The translations under genes were made by a program, and so were the position numbers. Under the pieces are notes generated by a model. That model did not search any database and had not been told where the DNA came from. It saw nothing but the letters and a program-made list of their open reading frames with translations. Positions 9,495-22,100 of a DNA stretch of 47,208 bases are shown piece by piece (position 1 is the first letter of the stretch; each line of letters starts with the position of its first letter). The stretch spans positions 1 through 47,208 of the forward strand of contig JAWQRO010000236.1 in assembly GCA_033557835.1 (NCBI GenBank), read 5' to 3'. Source of the DNA: Helochares maculicollis (Eukaryota > Arthropoda > Insecta > Coleoptera > Hydrophilidae).

Positions 9495-10985
9495 CGCAGC
9501 ATTTTTGACAATCAAAAAACGAACTGAACTAATTTACACTCACAATATTTACATTAACGTTTTAAGTTCCAAAAAAGGAAGTCTCTCATAGAAGTGTATG
9601 TAAGGAAAAAATCATATAATGTACCCAATTTGAAAACTATTATTGAACATTTAATATGTAAGCTATTGTAAAAAAATGGTATGTTTTATTGTTTTTAAAT
9701 GAAAGGCTTTAATAAAAATCTAGAAAACGATTAATTGAAATTCAATTTGAAACTATGACGTAACTGTCCAAATAAAACTCATCGGAATCAACTATTAAAA
9801 TAAACGTATCCGAAATATTTTAAGTAAAGATTGTATTAAAAATAGTAGATGACTCCCGCGGACGGTTCGAGTGCAACTTGTCAACAAACTTATTTCTGGC
9901 CTCCTCTACGTTGCGATGCGATGGACAGTTAACATAGCGGGAGACCGTAGGGAGTCTGGTGTAGAGGTTATGTATGTAGTGAAACCATGAAATCTATAAG
10001 ATCGGCACAGCAAAAGCGGCAGCAGTTGCGACGCCGAACGACGCCGATGGTTACAGCGCTAATAATAGTGGTAGACAGGTATGCAGTAGGTTTTGGGTTC
10101 TTGTTTATAAAGTATGCAAGGGGTATTATAGGGGATACCGCTCCGCAATACAACTCAATTTTATATCAACTGCTTTAGGACCTAACAACAATGCCCTTTA
10201 GGATACCACTCAACTCTTCTATTATTTACTAGGTTCTCTTAGACCGGACTTATTTATAAAACCTTATGTGACGTCCTCAGTGACGTTCTATATGCGACAC
10301 TCTGTCTATTCGCTTTTAGGCACTGCTTTACACTATATTCAGATGTTTCAGAGCAAAATTGTTTACCGGTATTAATCAGGGAGCTGTATACAAGTGCATG
10401 TTGCGACCTTTTGGCGGAGACAAAGGAGTATTTTAGTGCATTGTTGGAATTGTGTGTGCCAAATGAATGTTTCATCGACAATTACGGCAACCTTTGTCCT
10501 TAGAAATCTATGCAGACAACATTCTATAACAGTTTGCAGAAAATTTAAGCAGTATATGTTATAAAAATAAACACTTTAAATGAATGTGTCTATACTTTCA
10601 ATCGAGAATTTGAGAAAATTGCTTTGCCATAAACATTTAAACATGTTTAAGTAGTGCCCAAGTCATTTCCGATCGTATATTTTGTGTTTTAGATATGTCG
10701 TTGCAAACCTGTAAGGTTCTTACATGAATATGAAAAAAGTGTCAAAAATACATTAATCTTCTTTAACTTAAAAGTAAGAAAAAGCACAGTCATCGAAATT
10801 AAGATTCTTGGGTAATAATATTAAAATAATATTTAATGTGTAATGGCAGAATTTGTATGTTCATGAAATCTGCAAGGACTACAAATCTTGAGTAATTCTT
10901 TACACATGTAATTTTGTTTTAGATAAGCTTGTGTTTTTTGACCGATAATATGATACAATTAGTTAGAGCAACGAAAAATCCATCC
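9495..10985. other. AT-rich region with a less AT-rich island at 9840-10500
   Basis: Between 9845 and 10080 the sequence is noticeably richer in G and C, with CpG words (CCGCGGACGG, GCGACGCCGAACGACGCCG), and is open on both strands for about 60 codons without a recognisable protein. Near 10267-10290 TGACGT occurs twice (GTGACGTCCTCAGTGACGTT), a CRE/ATF half-site pair. It could be a conserved regulatory element or an unrecognised exon. The remainder is plain AT-rich sequence. Confidence 0.35.
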
Positions 10986-10989
10986 ATCA

Positions 10990-11220
10990 AATATGAATGT
11001 GTAAGCTACACGTTTGGTATATTTGTTTTAGATTTTGACTACGCACGGTTATAGTGCAGGAAGTGAAAATAGTTTTGGCAACAGCAGGGATGATGTATAA
11101 ATAAATGATGGAAATTTACTAAATACTGTGCATACTGTTTGCTACATGTTACAATATTGGAATATCAATTTAGATGGAACATGCAGTTTACAATTTGACT
11201 GCTTGAACTATCCCTATCAA
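10990..11220 (+). repeat. Local direct repeat R2, first copy
   Basis: It matches 12300-12520 in the same orientation, offset 1302 bp at the best-aligned point. Shared words include GATTTTGACTACGCA, ACAGTGCA-like text, GGGATGATGTATAAATAAAT (GGGATAATGTATAAATAAAT in the partner), ATACTGTG and GGAACATGCAGTTTACA-like text. No coding capacity. Probably a non-autonomous element or an old local duplication. Confidence 0.7.
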
Positions 11221-11956
11221 GTAGTCTAGCAATGCAGTTTCAAATATAAAAATAAAATTGAATACCTCTGCGTGATGCTAATTTATAAATATCTTAATTG
11301 AATGTGAAAATGTTTTAAAATTATTCAATATTACGAAGTAAAGGGAAGCTAATGCAAACACGAAAAACTTGACTTCGAGATTTTGGCGGATCTCTACGTT
11401 TTGAGTACATTTTGACTATTTTTGGAATGATGTCTGGATTTGCATCTGTCTGTATGAGTTTAGTAATAGCGGTGAGGCCGTTTGAAGGAGAGCGATTAAA
11501 TTTGGCGTAAGGCTATTTTCGCAAAGTCGCAGATATGTCAACTTTACATACATAATTTTGACATTTTTTTCAAGTAAACTAGTTGTTAAAATAGACCTAT
11601 TGAGTATTTCTTGCACATCTTACATGCCAAAATGTTAGTGGATACAAAATTTCAATACTATCAAAGCATCGGAAGTGCATTGGAAGTAAAAAAATAAAAA
11701 ATATTAGAAAACTGCTAAGCATTGTATTATGAATTTACACTTTAAAATATGATCTCTACCTAAAAGTCCTTCCTAGCGTTAAATATTAGACTTTACTGGA
11801 AAGTATGTTTTTACGGTTTTTAAAATACAAGTAATTATACATTACCTACAATTATATTAATAATTGCACTTGCATAAATGTATTGAAAAATATTGTTTAC
11901 TCCTTAAAAAAATATTTAATTATTGAATGTATGTTCATAATTGATTTTTACGTTGA
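11221..11956. other. AT-rich spacer between R2 copies
   Basis: No gene recognised. The - strand open frame 11416-11616 has no family resemblance and is probably chance. Confidence 0.35.
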
Positions 11957-12006
11957 ACGAAAGAAAGAGAGAGAGAGAGAGCGAGGGGAGGAAGAGAGAG
12001 AGAAAA
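11957..12006. repeat. (GA)n microsatellite, imperfect
   Basis: Purine-only tract apart from one C near the middle, with the longest pure GA run at about 11967-11981. GA tracts can bind GAGA-type factors in insects, but this looks like a simple repeat. Confidence 0.9.
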
Positions 12007-12299
12007 CTTTTGCTGAATCATCGACATTAAAACCCATAAATTTTAGTAATATTTTTTATTAATGATGGTATTTTTCTGATTCTGCATTTGCAAATGAGAC
12101 TATTAACAGTACTAAAATGAAAATTTACAGGTTCTTTTACGACAAATCTGGAGTAATTGGTAATAAACGCACGTGATTTTGTTGCAAATATGCTTGCGAT
12201 TGTTTGCTAAGGCGACGATAAATATATATGGTCAGAAAAAGCAACACTGTAAGTCAGAACATCGAAGAACGATAAGGGATATTTATCAATGTAACAGTA

Positions 12300-12520
12300 A
12301 AGCATACGTTACAAGTTTGATATATTTGTTTAGATTTTGACTACGCAACGGCTACAGTGCAAGAAATGAAAATATTTTGGCAATACCTGGGATAATGTAT
12401 AAATAAATGGTGGCACCTGACTTCATACTGTGTATATTCTTTGTTATATGTTGCAATTTTGAAATACATATTTATATGGATAATGCATTTTATAGTTGGA
12501 ATGCTTGAATACTTTTTGCT
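12300..12520 (+). repeat. Local direct repeat R2, second copy
   Basis: Partner of the copy at 10990-11220. Similarity starts near CATACGTTACAAGTTTGATA and fades after GGAATGCTTGAATAC (about 12520). Several single-base differences and small indels separate the copies. Confidence 0.7.
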
Positions 12521-13283
12521 TTAGCGCGTTATAATAAGGAACTATGTTGATAATTTAAGATATTAAAATTGAGACTTGCAAGGGTCTATAAAATAATGTG
12601 TTTTAATAATTTTGATAAACTTATACACAATTTAAGTGTAGATAGACACAAACTAAAATGTACTAAAGAAATACGACGCAAAATCACGATTCTTCTGAAC
12701 CCAATTTTGAATTGATACTTTATAGGTGCCGTATATTGCTGCAGTTTATTTTGCCTGTACGATATTTCTCCAGAGCAAGCTCTCTATTTCCATTATTTAT
12801 CTTTTAAATTCCACCCACACACTCTGTAAAGTAGTAAATTATTTCAGGTCTGTTAAATGAAGACCATTCTATTTTTTTTAATAGTCGGGAAGAATATTCC
12901 ATAACCCGTAGAGTAATTTACAGACAGAATTAAATATTACAGCAAGTTTAAGTGAGTGCCACTGGTGCTGCGGTAGTGTTTTCAGAGGAAGATTTTGAAC
13001 GAGGGTGGAATTCAGTAAAATGCGTGTCACGTGCCGCTGTCTCAACTCTCCTCGCTTGCTAGATCCGTGTACAGAATGCACCTCGAAGGATAATGCGCCC
13101 CACCAAAGAAACCCCCCTTTGAGACCCAGCCCGAACATCACTCGATTTTCTTTACTTTTCCCATACTGCTTCGTTTCAGTATTTCACCGTACAATTTTGT
13201 AAACCCAACGGCCTTTCTTTTGTTTTTATTTCCTCAAGTTAACTAATATTTTCTAGCAATGCCTTGCGAATAAAAACGCTTTC
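12521..13283. other. Intergenic stretch with a mixed-composition patch at 12950-13200
   Basis: The patch at 12950-13200 contains CACGTG (13027-13032, a palindromic E-box) and a purine/pyrimidine-balanced segment that is open on both strands for about 65-87 codons. No protein family is recognised. A regulatory element is more likely than a gene. Confidence 0.35.
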
Positions 13284-13850
13284 ATGACCGATCATAATAA
13301 AGCAAATTTCATAGAAACAAGCTCGAGCGGGTGCGGCCTCAGGGGTAGTTTGCAAATATCAAAGATACTAATACACGTTCACTGCTGTACATATACAGGA
13401 ATATTAGAATCAGAATCGATATCCATAAAGATCGCGATCAAATCTAAAATTACCTGCATTATAAATCAAGAGTATTGTCGACATGTGGTACATGCAACTC
13501 GTGCGAGTTCAGGCTCGGTCAAAATGGCCATCGTCTATCAAAATCTGCATGTTATGGGGGAATGAGGGTGGAACTGGATCGGTTGCACATACAGCGAAGT
13601 CCCTATTGTTAATACGTAGGTGCTCTGAATGCCAGTTTAATGACAAATAATTGGCTTATGCAATTGGTGATACAGATGTGATTTCAATTATGCGATTTTA
13701 ACAACTGATTCAATATCGCTACGGCCAGATATTGTATAAATACGGCAGTTGTCATGGGGCGTCCTCGCATTTAAACGAGGCCCCGTTTAATAAAAATTCA
13801 TCGGTTTCATTTAAATAATGAATTAAATGATTCCAATCAACGTTTACTAA
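13284..13850. other. Candidate conserved non-coding element with TATA word and hairpin
   Basis: Balanced composition in AT-rich surroundings. One frame is open over 13284-13565 but has no recognisable domain. In the second half TATAAATA (13735-13742) is followed 14 bp later by a strong hairpin (13756-13784). The density of distinct words such as GATCGCGATC (13431-13440, a 10-bp palindrome) fits a regulatory element. Function is unknown. Confidence 0.35.
13756..13784. other. GC-rich stem-loop
   Basis: GGGG (13756-13759), bulge CGT, CCTCG (13763-13767), loop CATTTAAA, then CGAGG (13776-13780) and CCCC (13781-13784). This gives nine Watson-Crick pairs with one 3-nt bulge. It is too short for a microRNA precursor. 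It could be a protein-binding inverted repeat or an RNA hairpin if transcribed from the TATA word just upstream. Confidence 0.5.
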
Positions 13851-16800
13851 TTGCCGCAAAAATTGCACTCTGCCACGCTCATTTTCATTATTTCGAAATT
13901 CGCAAATTGCTTCCGCTGACAAATTGATACCGTTTTGATGTATTTGGAAATTTCGACGCTAGGTATGCATAGGTGGTCGAAATTGTGTCGACTTTGCTTT
14001 TAATGAATTGTTGGTGTTTACAAAAGTTTCCATGTACTAAATTGTTATTTATTTCACAAAGCTTTTAAATGCCACCATTTAAATCGTTACAAAACCCTAA
14101 GTTAGCAAAATACATTCAAGGGAATTAAAATTGAATGTGCGTTTTCTAGTTTTGTGCCGCTGAAGTAGACCGTTGTATTTCAATAAATTCAGGGTAGTCT
14201 TTGTATTGTTGCTATCTACAGCGACTTAAAAACATCCAGAATGTCCTCGGAGTCAAGTTTCCTCTAAAACAAGGGCTCAATATATCAGAAAGTGCCCGAG
14301 TATGCGAAGGAAGAAAAACTGTGCGCGGATTTTTAAATTGTCTTCCATTCCATTTGTTCAGGCCTGTCACTTACTGGCAGCACTTGGCTTTGCGTCACAA
14401 GAACCTAAGGATTTATTGTAATGGGATTTTCGGTTTTTATTTGTACAGAAAATGGGCAAGCCCAATATAAACGTACTGTGGTTATTTGCACTCGGTAAAA
14501 ACAAGTGCGATTTTACACATGTTGCTGCGGTGCTCCAATATATTCATTACATAATGTTTGGAGAATCTGTGGAACGGGAGTCAGCCGGGTTGAACGAAAA
14601 CATAAATATATATATGTTTTCCATTTTCAGGAAAAAAACGAACAGGGAAATCTTTATAAGAAAAGGGTCGGAAATGTATAGAAATTCGTTTTAGAAGAGC
14701 TGACAGATGCAACGCATATTTATCAGTCTTACAGACAATCAATTTTTACGTGCGAAACAAACGCCAATTTTTCAAAGACCTTTGTCTAGCCTAGCCGAGT
14801 GAAAACATGCAAAAAATATGGGGAAACGTTTTCCTTTCCAATAACAACGGAATTGATATCTAAATTTTCTATTCCCGTTGAGGATTTATAGCCGTTACTT
14901 ATGCAACCGTGACTTTAATTGCGTAATGTGTTGCATAAACTGTTAATGCAAGTAAACAGAAAAGCGGAAAGAAGAAATCCAAAAGTCGTTCGATAAATAA
15001 ACGGACTTGTATCGAGTTGTATAAAAGATAACATATCAAGGCAATATCGAAAGAGCATCTGAAAAGCAGTTTGTTTAGAGTTATTCGGAAGTTTGGATGT
15101 CGCATATCTATAAAAACGAAAGAGAATAGACGTTGGGAATTTCAAAAGTATACTCTGAAGTGGTCATATTATTCAGATTTAATGTTAGGAACTATTTCAG
15201 GCGTTCCCTGTCTAAAACCAACAAAAACATTCCTTTGGAATGCAAGAGGCGGCCATTCCAATAGCTAAAATAGTCGCCCAGGCGTACAGAAGACGTCTTT
15301 TTGTCCCTTTGGGATGAGCTTTTGACCATCCAAGTCTTAACTTGTCCAACTGTTTCAATAGCAATTCGAAGGAAGAAATTTCATTTTAAATTTCAATCTA
15401 TCCGAGGAAAGTTCTGAAGGCCCTTTTGTCTAGTAATGGAAGATTTTTGCTGTGGGGCGACCTGGTCTACTAAATTTATATTTATCACGGGCCATTTTCG
15501 GTCCCATTGTTTTGCACTTTGTGTAGGTTCAGAGCGAGAAGCGAGGGAGCAGAGTTTACGGTCTCTAGTTTCGGCAATTTTCCTAGTAAAAGTCGAGATG
15601 AGTTGCTCCTTTATGGAAATTGAGTATACTCCATTGTATGAGAATGAATTACAACGGTTCGGGAAATTTTGTTGGCTCCTCACAACAACAAGGTCGCCCG
15701 ACTTAACGATCTAAATAGGAATAATTACAAACGAAGCTCTCTAGAGGGAAGCAAAGACTGGGAGAGCGTGTTGCGACGGGGAAGGGGATAAATAAAAAAC
15801 GTATAATCCTGATGAAATCGCGCGAAGGGAGATCAATAAATATTATGTAAATAGAAGTAAAAAATTGGGGATTTCGTTGTTTTTGAAAAACAAACACATA
15901 AATTAAAATTAACATTAAGAGAGGAGGGTGGGGGTGGCTTGAGGCAATAGATAAACAGAAAGGGTCCCCTTGAGTGGCCTATAAAAAATATTTCCAGACT
16001 ATATCTGGAGGAGGGCAAAAGTAGGTAAAGTCCACATCGTCGAGATCAAATCAATATCCCGCAGAACCCCCATAAATTCAGGGTTTGCCCGCTCCGGCCT
16101 GAGCACTCGTATATCTCAAAGTTTTTTAATAGTGGACCGAAAATTGTATGTGTGTGCTGTTTTTCCTCTATCTCTTATTACGGAAAAAGTTTTTAATGTT
16201 TGAATAAAAAATTACATTTGTGTGTATACTTTCTGCTTGATTTATTCCTACTTTTTCGCGACGCGTCCCTATTTTATAATGGTATCGAAGTTTACCTTAA
16301 AATTAATGACCACTATTTATCACCAAACATATCAAATTGTAGAAATATTTAACAGCACCAGCAATTGTCTTAAGCAGCGTGCTTTTATAAAATCAATTAC
16401 ATTCAATCATGTTATCGAGAAACAAAAAAGAGTAACTATTTATTTATTCATTTGTTCATATAAAATGCAAGCTTTTTGCACTTTTTTATATCTTAAGTTA
16501 TTGACCAGTTCCAAAATCTTTAGATTTTAGGTAATGCTCTTGAATATATATTTAATTAAAAATAGTCTCAAAGAAGATGTATTCATATTCTATATTCTCA
16601 AAATACTTATTTAATAAATGTATTACAGTACATATGTTACGATTGATATTTGGATAATATGATGTAAAAATATTCTTATATATCTTATATTTTGTGAATA
16701 CAAATTAATTCGTTCTGTTTCAAAACGATTGCTTTAGATGTTATTATGAATGATGAAGAGTGACAGCTGATTTAGGTAGAATGAAATCCGTTAATCAAAT

Positions 16801-18739
16801 AACCAGCGAGAATACTATGAATACTTTGATCTGTTTTTAATGTTTTGTAAAATAAATACATTTTTAACAATAAAAAATGATTTTAACAAAAATACAGGGT
16901 ATTGCACAATTAATTTCCAATACTTAATCCATATGTTAAGAACGCCAATGTGACAATGAAATGGTATTTTCTAAGTTGTTAAATATTTGATAAATTTGGG
17001 ACTGGCTTAATTGAAATGATGCCGATAGACCACGCTGGGTTAAAGAATATTATGCAGACACAAGGGCACCGTTATTGCTATTTATTGCTATCGGCATCAC
17101 AATCAAATACGTCGTTAAATCCTTCAAAATCTTGAGACTAAATTTTTCCATGAACGCAAAACCGTCCTTATCAAAGAGAAATAGAAGAAGAACATAAACA
17201 ATCATTGTAGTTAAATTTAATAGCTCCGCGTTTTCTCGAATCATTTAAAATAGAACGTGGCCTCGAAAAAAGATCGTTTTGTATTATTATCTTTCGCCGC
17301 AAGAAAGACGATTATATTATGCATTGCAAACTAATTCATATTTGTAAAAAGAAAATTAGTCAGTGCAAAATTACAGTAATACGTCTTTGTCAAATATAAA
17401 TTGCATTTATTTTACCTTTTTAGTTTTAAATCTAAAGCGATTTAAATTCAACGCACAAGAATAAATTTGTGACCCGGTTTAACAGATAACGACGAAGAAG
17501 GGGCAAATGATTTTCGAGGAGCCGGGAACGTAAATAACTTCAAATAAACTATAATAATTATACGAAGAATGCAAAAATTGTTAATTATCAAAGTAAGTAA
17601 ATTGTAAAATAGTTATAAATTGAATATATTATTAGCTGGCGTTGAATTTAACATGTCGAATCAAATAAAAACGCTAGTAAACAAGTGGAGCTTCTTTTGG
17701 CTTTGTGGTTGTAATTTATTGCGCTGGTTTTTTTGTAGGTTTAAGAGTAGCCTAGTATGCGCTTTCATTTATATGATTTTAGCCACTATAAAAAGAACGT
17801 TTCTTTCTTATTTCGTATTTGATAGGTTCAGGTGATATACATGTTAACAAAAACTTCATTCTTTGAATAAAGCTTATACCGTCCTAGTTTAGCGAACTTG
17901 CATTACCGTAAATAATAAATTTAATACATCGAAATGAAAGTATTAGTTAAAAATTGTCCTCACGTGCTCCTTGTCTTTTTTCTTTGGTTGAAATTTAATA
18001 GAAAAAGTTTTTCGCTTGTCTATATTCCTTTTCAACATGATTCTTTTTATTATTATATCGTCTGTTGCATTAAGTGTGGAAGGGAATTCTTTGAAATAGC
18101 AATAAAATTTGTCTGTCTTCGGCCAACGAGGTCATAGAGCATTCCGCCAGTGGCACTTAACATGTACATGTAATTAATATCTCGGTTACTAATTATGCTC
18201 CAAAATGCAAACAAAAACCAATCGCTTATTATTTCTTATATCTACCAACCCTTTAAGTTTTGTAACTTAATTCTGAAACAAACTGTATTTATAAAATAAA
18301 GGGTCGTGTTTGACAGACTGATTGACTCTATTAGAATAATTTATTTCGGTAAAGTTAAAAATTTCCGGTATCTCATAGTTTGACATTTTGAAATAAAATT
18401 GCTTGTATCAGTGTTTTCAAAAAATTTTGCCGCTTTAACATAGGTTCATTTTATATTAGATTCTAAGACGTATTAAATCATTCTAAGGAAGCCAGTAACT
18501 GTGTCACCTTTTTTTCTATCTTTAAACAAAAGATAAGATTTTTGGTAAATTTTGAATAAACTTCAACCAACCGTAGCCATAGGTACATTTATAGGAGATG
18601 GACAAGATAATACCCGGAATTGTTAGACTCTAAGATTTGCAAGTTTTTTGTTTTATGAAATTAGGGTTTGTTCTGTTGAAGTTTGATACAATAATGTTCA
18701 AATCTTAAAAAGATCTTGTGGATATTAGTTGTGTCCTTT
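13851..18739. other. Long intergenic region without recognised gene
   Basis: Mostly AT-rich. Patches of more even composition at 14200-14700 and 15060-15720 carry several chance open frames of 65-96 codons on both strands with no domain I recognise. From 16200 to 18730 the sequence is strongly AT-rich with poly-T/poly-A runs. No RNA gene or transposon end was identified. Confidence 0.35.
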
Positions 18740-19100
18740 TAGAGCGGCTGAATTTGAACCTTGTAGAAAGTGCTGTTTTCGAAAAACTATTCTATCATGT
18801 GAATTTAGAGAGCATCACGCGCAAAATCAAGTGTAATAAAATATTGCGATCTTAGATTCTTCAGCAGTTTGTCAATATTAGGCATTGGAAACCAATTGGA
18901 CATGGTTTTGAAGTTAATTTTGCGATGAACTAAAATGTTTAGTCCTAATACGTCCATTAATTTTGGAACAATACATACTGAGCATGACCACCATCTTCTA
19001 ACATCTTGCTCAGTTGATTTTCAATTCCGCTTTCATGAATTTGTGGATCCTTACAGAAATATTCGTAGCTTGTTGCTTTAATATTTTGGGTATTTTGTGT
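18740..19100 (-). pseudogene. Ty3/gypsy-type reverse transcriptase relic
   Basis: Read on the - strand, about 19045-18985 gives IENQLSKMLEDG, and about 18880-18795 gives MPNIDKLLKNLRSQYFITLD followed by FARD and, after a stop, IHM. These correspond to the start of the reverse transcriptase fingers and to the block ending in the first catalytic LD, in the usual spacing order of Ty3/gypsy pol. The segment between them carries stops and at least one frameshift and appears shortened. No LTRs, gag, integrase or YxDD box were found. The relic is ancient; resemblance is limited to these two blocks. Confidence 0.6.
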
Positions 19101-22100
19101 GGCGGTTGATAAAGGGTAGACTAGAAATTAAACAATTGCGTTGTTCGTAAGTATTAGATAGTAATATACAGTTTTCATAATTAACTCAATCGCTTCTAAT
19201 AAATTCTTAAGGTTTCTAGTGCCAACAGAAGAATGATTGCCAGCATCATAAATACTAGTGGAACGTGTAGTAGTGAATGTAAAACACCCATGATACTTAA
19301 AATTCTAATATTTTTTATAGTTAATTTTTTTATTTTTTAATTCATATTATTATGATTTAAACGGTATTTAATTGCTTTACATGTTTATTGGCTAATAATA
19401 AAATTGAGTGGCTACATCAATTTTGAAGTTTGATAAAATGATTAGTTATTAAAAATTGTTTAAAACAGAGAACACTAAACTGATACGCGGAAATTATCAG
19501 TTTAAAATTTCCATAAATATAATATCACATAAATATCGGTAGATAATTTACGATTTGTTGCGATTTTGTAGTGTTCCGACTGTGTTTGTAATTGCTTAAT
19601 GCGAATTAAAATGGATCGCCTGAGCTCGGTAGGAAAGTTGGTCGTCTTGAGAGTACTGCAAATGTTAGCTGTATGTCTTGGTATTGTAGACTTTCATGTA
19701 TTTTATTGACGGATCTCCTTCTGAGAAGATTTATCTTTTCAATAACGCATGTCAGCTAAACAAACTGTGTAAACACCTGCTATCGCAACATATCTAACAC
19801 TTAACTCGCTTCCTTTGCCCATTTATTTCCTTTCTTCTGTTTAAAAAACTTTTATTTGTAGAGGGAATGTGTCAAGACGTATTGCGCAAACATTAATTTT
19901 GCTTTATTTGACGAATAATAGTTTTTTTTTCATTGGTATTATTCTATATATTATAATGAAATCCATCCTCATTACTGATGGGTCAACGCCTGATAGTAAG
20001 TATTTAGTTAGGAAACATTTAATAGTCTATTCGCAATTAATGAAAACTAATAACAATGGACAACATTGGTTAGAATTCAGTGTTTTTTTTTAATTTTGTT
20101 TTACGCAAAGCACGTATAGGAAAAAGAGTGGCTTTTGGTTACCATTCGCAATGAATAATTAAGGGGAGTATTATAAACTTTTACGTTTTACAACATCCCT
20201 CGAAATAAATAGGAATACATCGTTAAGAGTTTACGATGCACCTGATGGTTTTGTTCGATCATCCACTTGTAATGAAAATCCGGTCTGCAAATTACGTACA
20301 AGGGCTCTAGGAAAATTGAACCGCCAGAAAATGGACTTCCATTCCGGTTTTATGGCATCCATGTTACCTATTTCCTAGCAAGAAAACCAATTACACTATT
20401 TTTTAATTTCTTCTTCTAAAGCGACAGATTAACGACATTGTATTTTTTCGCATTATTCTTCAGTCTGTATTTGGATAGATCACTGATTAGTAAACAAATC
20501 ATTAATTTTGAATTTTGCTTTTTATATACACGTTGGTTAATTGCAAAGTAAAAAAAAGCACATTTGCTAGCCCAACAATAACAAAGACAGAACAGAATAT
20601 TCTGCAATGAAAATTTTCAACATAATATTACCACTCAACGTAGCCGCAGAGTTCTGTAATAAAAATGATAAATATTATAATTCCATAAATAATTGATACC
20701 CATTACCTATTGTAGTAGCAAAGTAGTAGCCCTCAATGTACTAAACTCGATTAGTTGTTTATTCTATTCAGTATCCTTTCCATATAAAACAATAAACTTA
20801 AATCTCGTAGGTATAAAAAATTTGATTTAGATTGTTAATGTATTATTGTATTTAACATTTCTATTACACGTCGTTCGATTTAATTAGTCCTTTATAATAT
20901 CTATAATGTAGTAGCTAAAGTCAAAGTCAAATAACGATATAATAATTATAAATTAGTTCTCGAGCAACTAATATTACAGGGTAGACGAATCTGCGCAAAA
21001 CGTCTGTTGCGGTGTTTAGACACCGGCAGATGTCTCGTTGATAATTATCTTGCCTACGTTAAAATTTAATGTGGTTCTCGTTCGGATTTTCAGCGTCGAA
21101 TTTTCATTCGATTTTTCTTTCAACTTCCCATCCTCTCGAAATCTAAACATCGCCATTTTCCAGTTAGCATTGACATAATTCTTTTTGAAATTTATGGAAT
21201 TAGAGAACATCCGGCAGTTATATGAATAACGAGTGGGGGAGTGCCGGCACAAAATCCAATAAAGTTCGATTGAATTTACATATGTTGGATGTCCACGAAG
21301 GCATTTTGATTTCGATATCCACGGAATCGATAATAAATAATTAGAATCGAGTAATAGGATTATGATAAATTTGTATACAGAATTAGTTTGCGCAATAAAT
21401 TTATAGCTGCAACGGGGCTTAATCTCATAATAACTATAAATTCAACTGTGCATATTAAATAAAATTTACATTTCGGTTAACAACGATTTCATAGTTTTAT
21501 ACGCCATTTATTTATGTAATTGTTGCTTTGTTTTCGAGCGTTGTTTATTTGTCAATTTTAATCTCTATAGCCACTCTTTCAACTCCTCCCATGTCTGATA
21601 ACGTTATATTACGACGTCTGTCTGAAGTGCTAGCCTAAAGTCAGCAGGCAGTATGCGGCAGCAATTCTTTAAAATTATAACCGAAAGCACTTACTTGAGG
21701 ACTTGTAAAAGAGCCGTTAAGAGCACTGTAGAAAATAAAAGAGTTTGCCTGTTCATTGTTCATTTCTGGCTTGCATTAAGTATGATTTTTTTTAGCAATA
21801 TCTCACAGCTCGGGATATACAAGTAACACGAAGAGAGTATCTGATGTAGAAGGCGAGTAAAATGCCCCAGATCCCAATATTGCATCCGCTACATTTCACA
21901 CCAACTCTTATGCGAAAGCGCGTCTATGCGTTTCAGCAACCTAATATTCTGTAATTTATTACAGTTTCGTGTATCCGCTCAGAGTGCGCTTCCCGGGTCC
22001 GTTAATATTAGAAAGAGAAGAACAGAGATTTAGAAAAATGCGCCAGAAATTCTTTTTGCAAAAATAAATCAAAGCAATACTCTGTCAACTGTCTGGGCGT

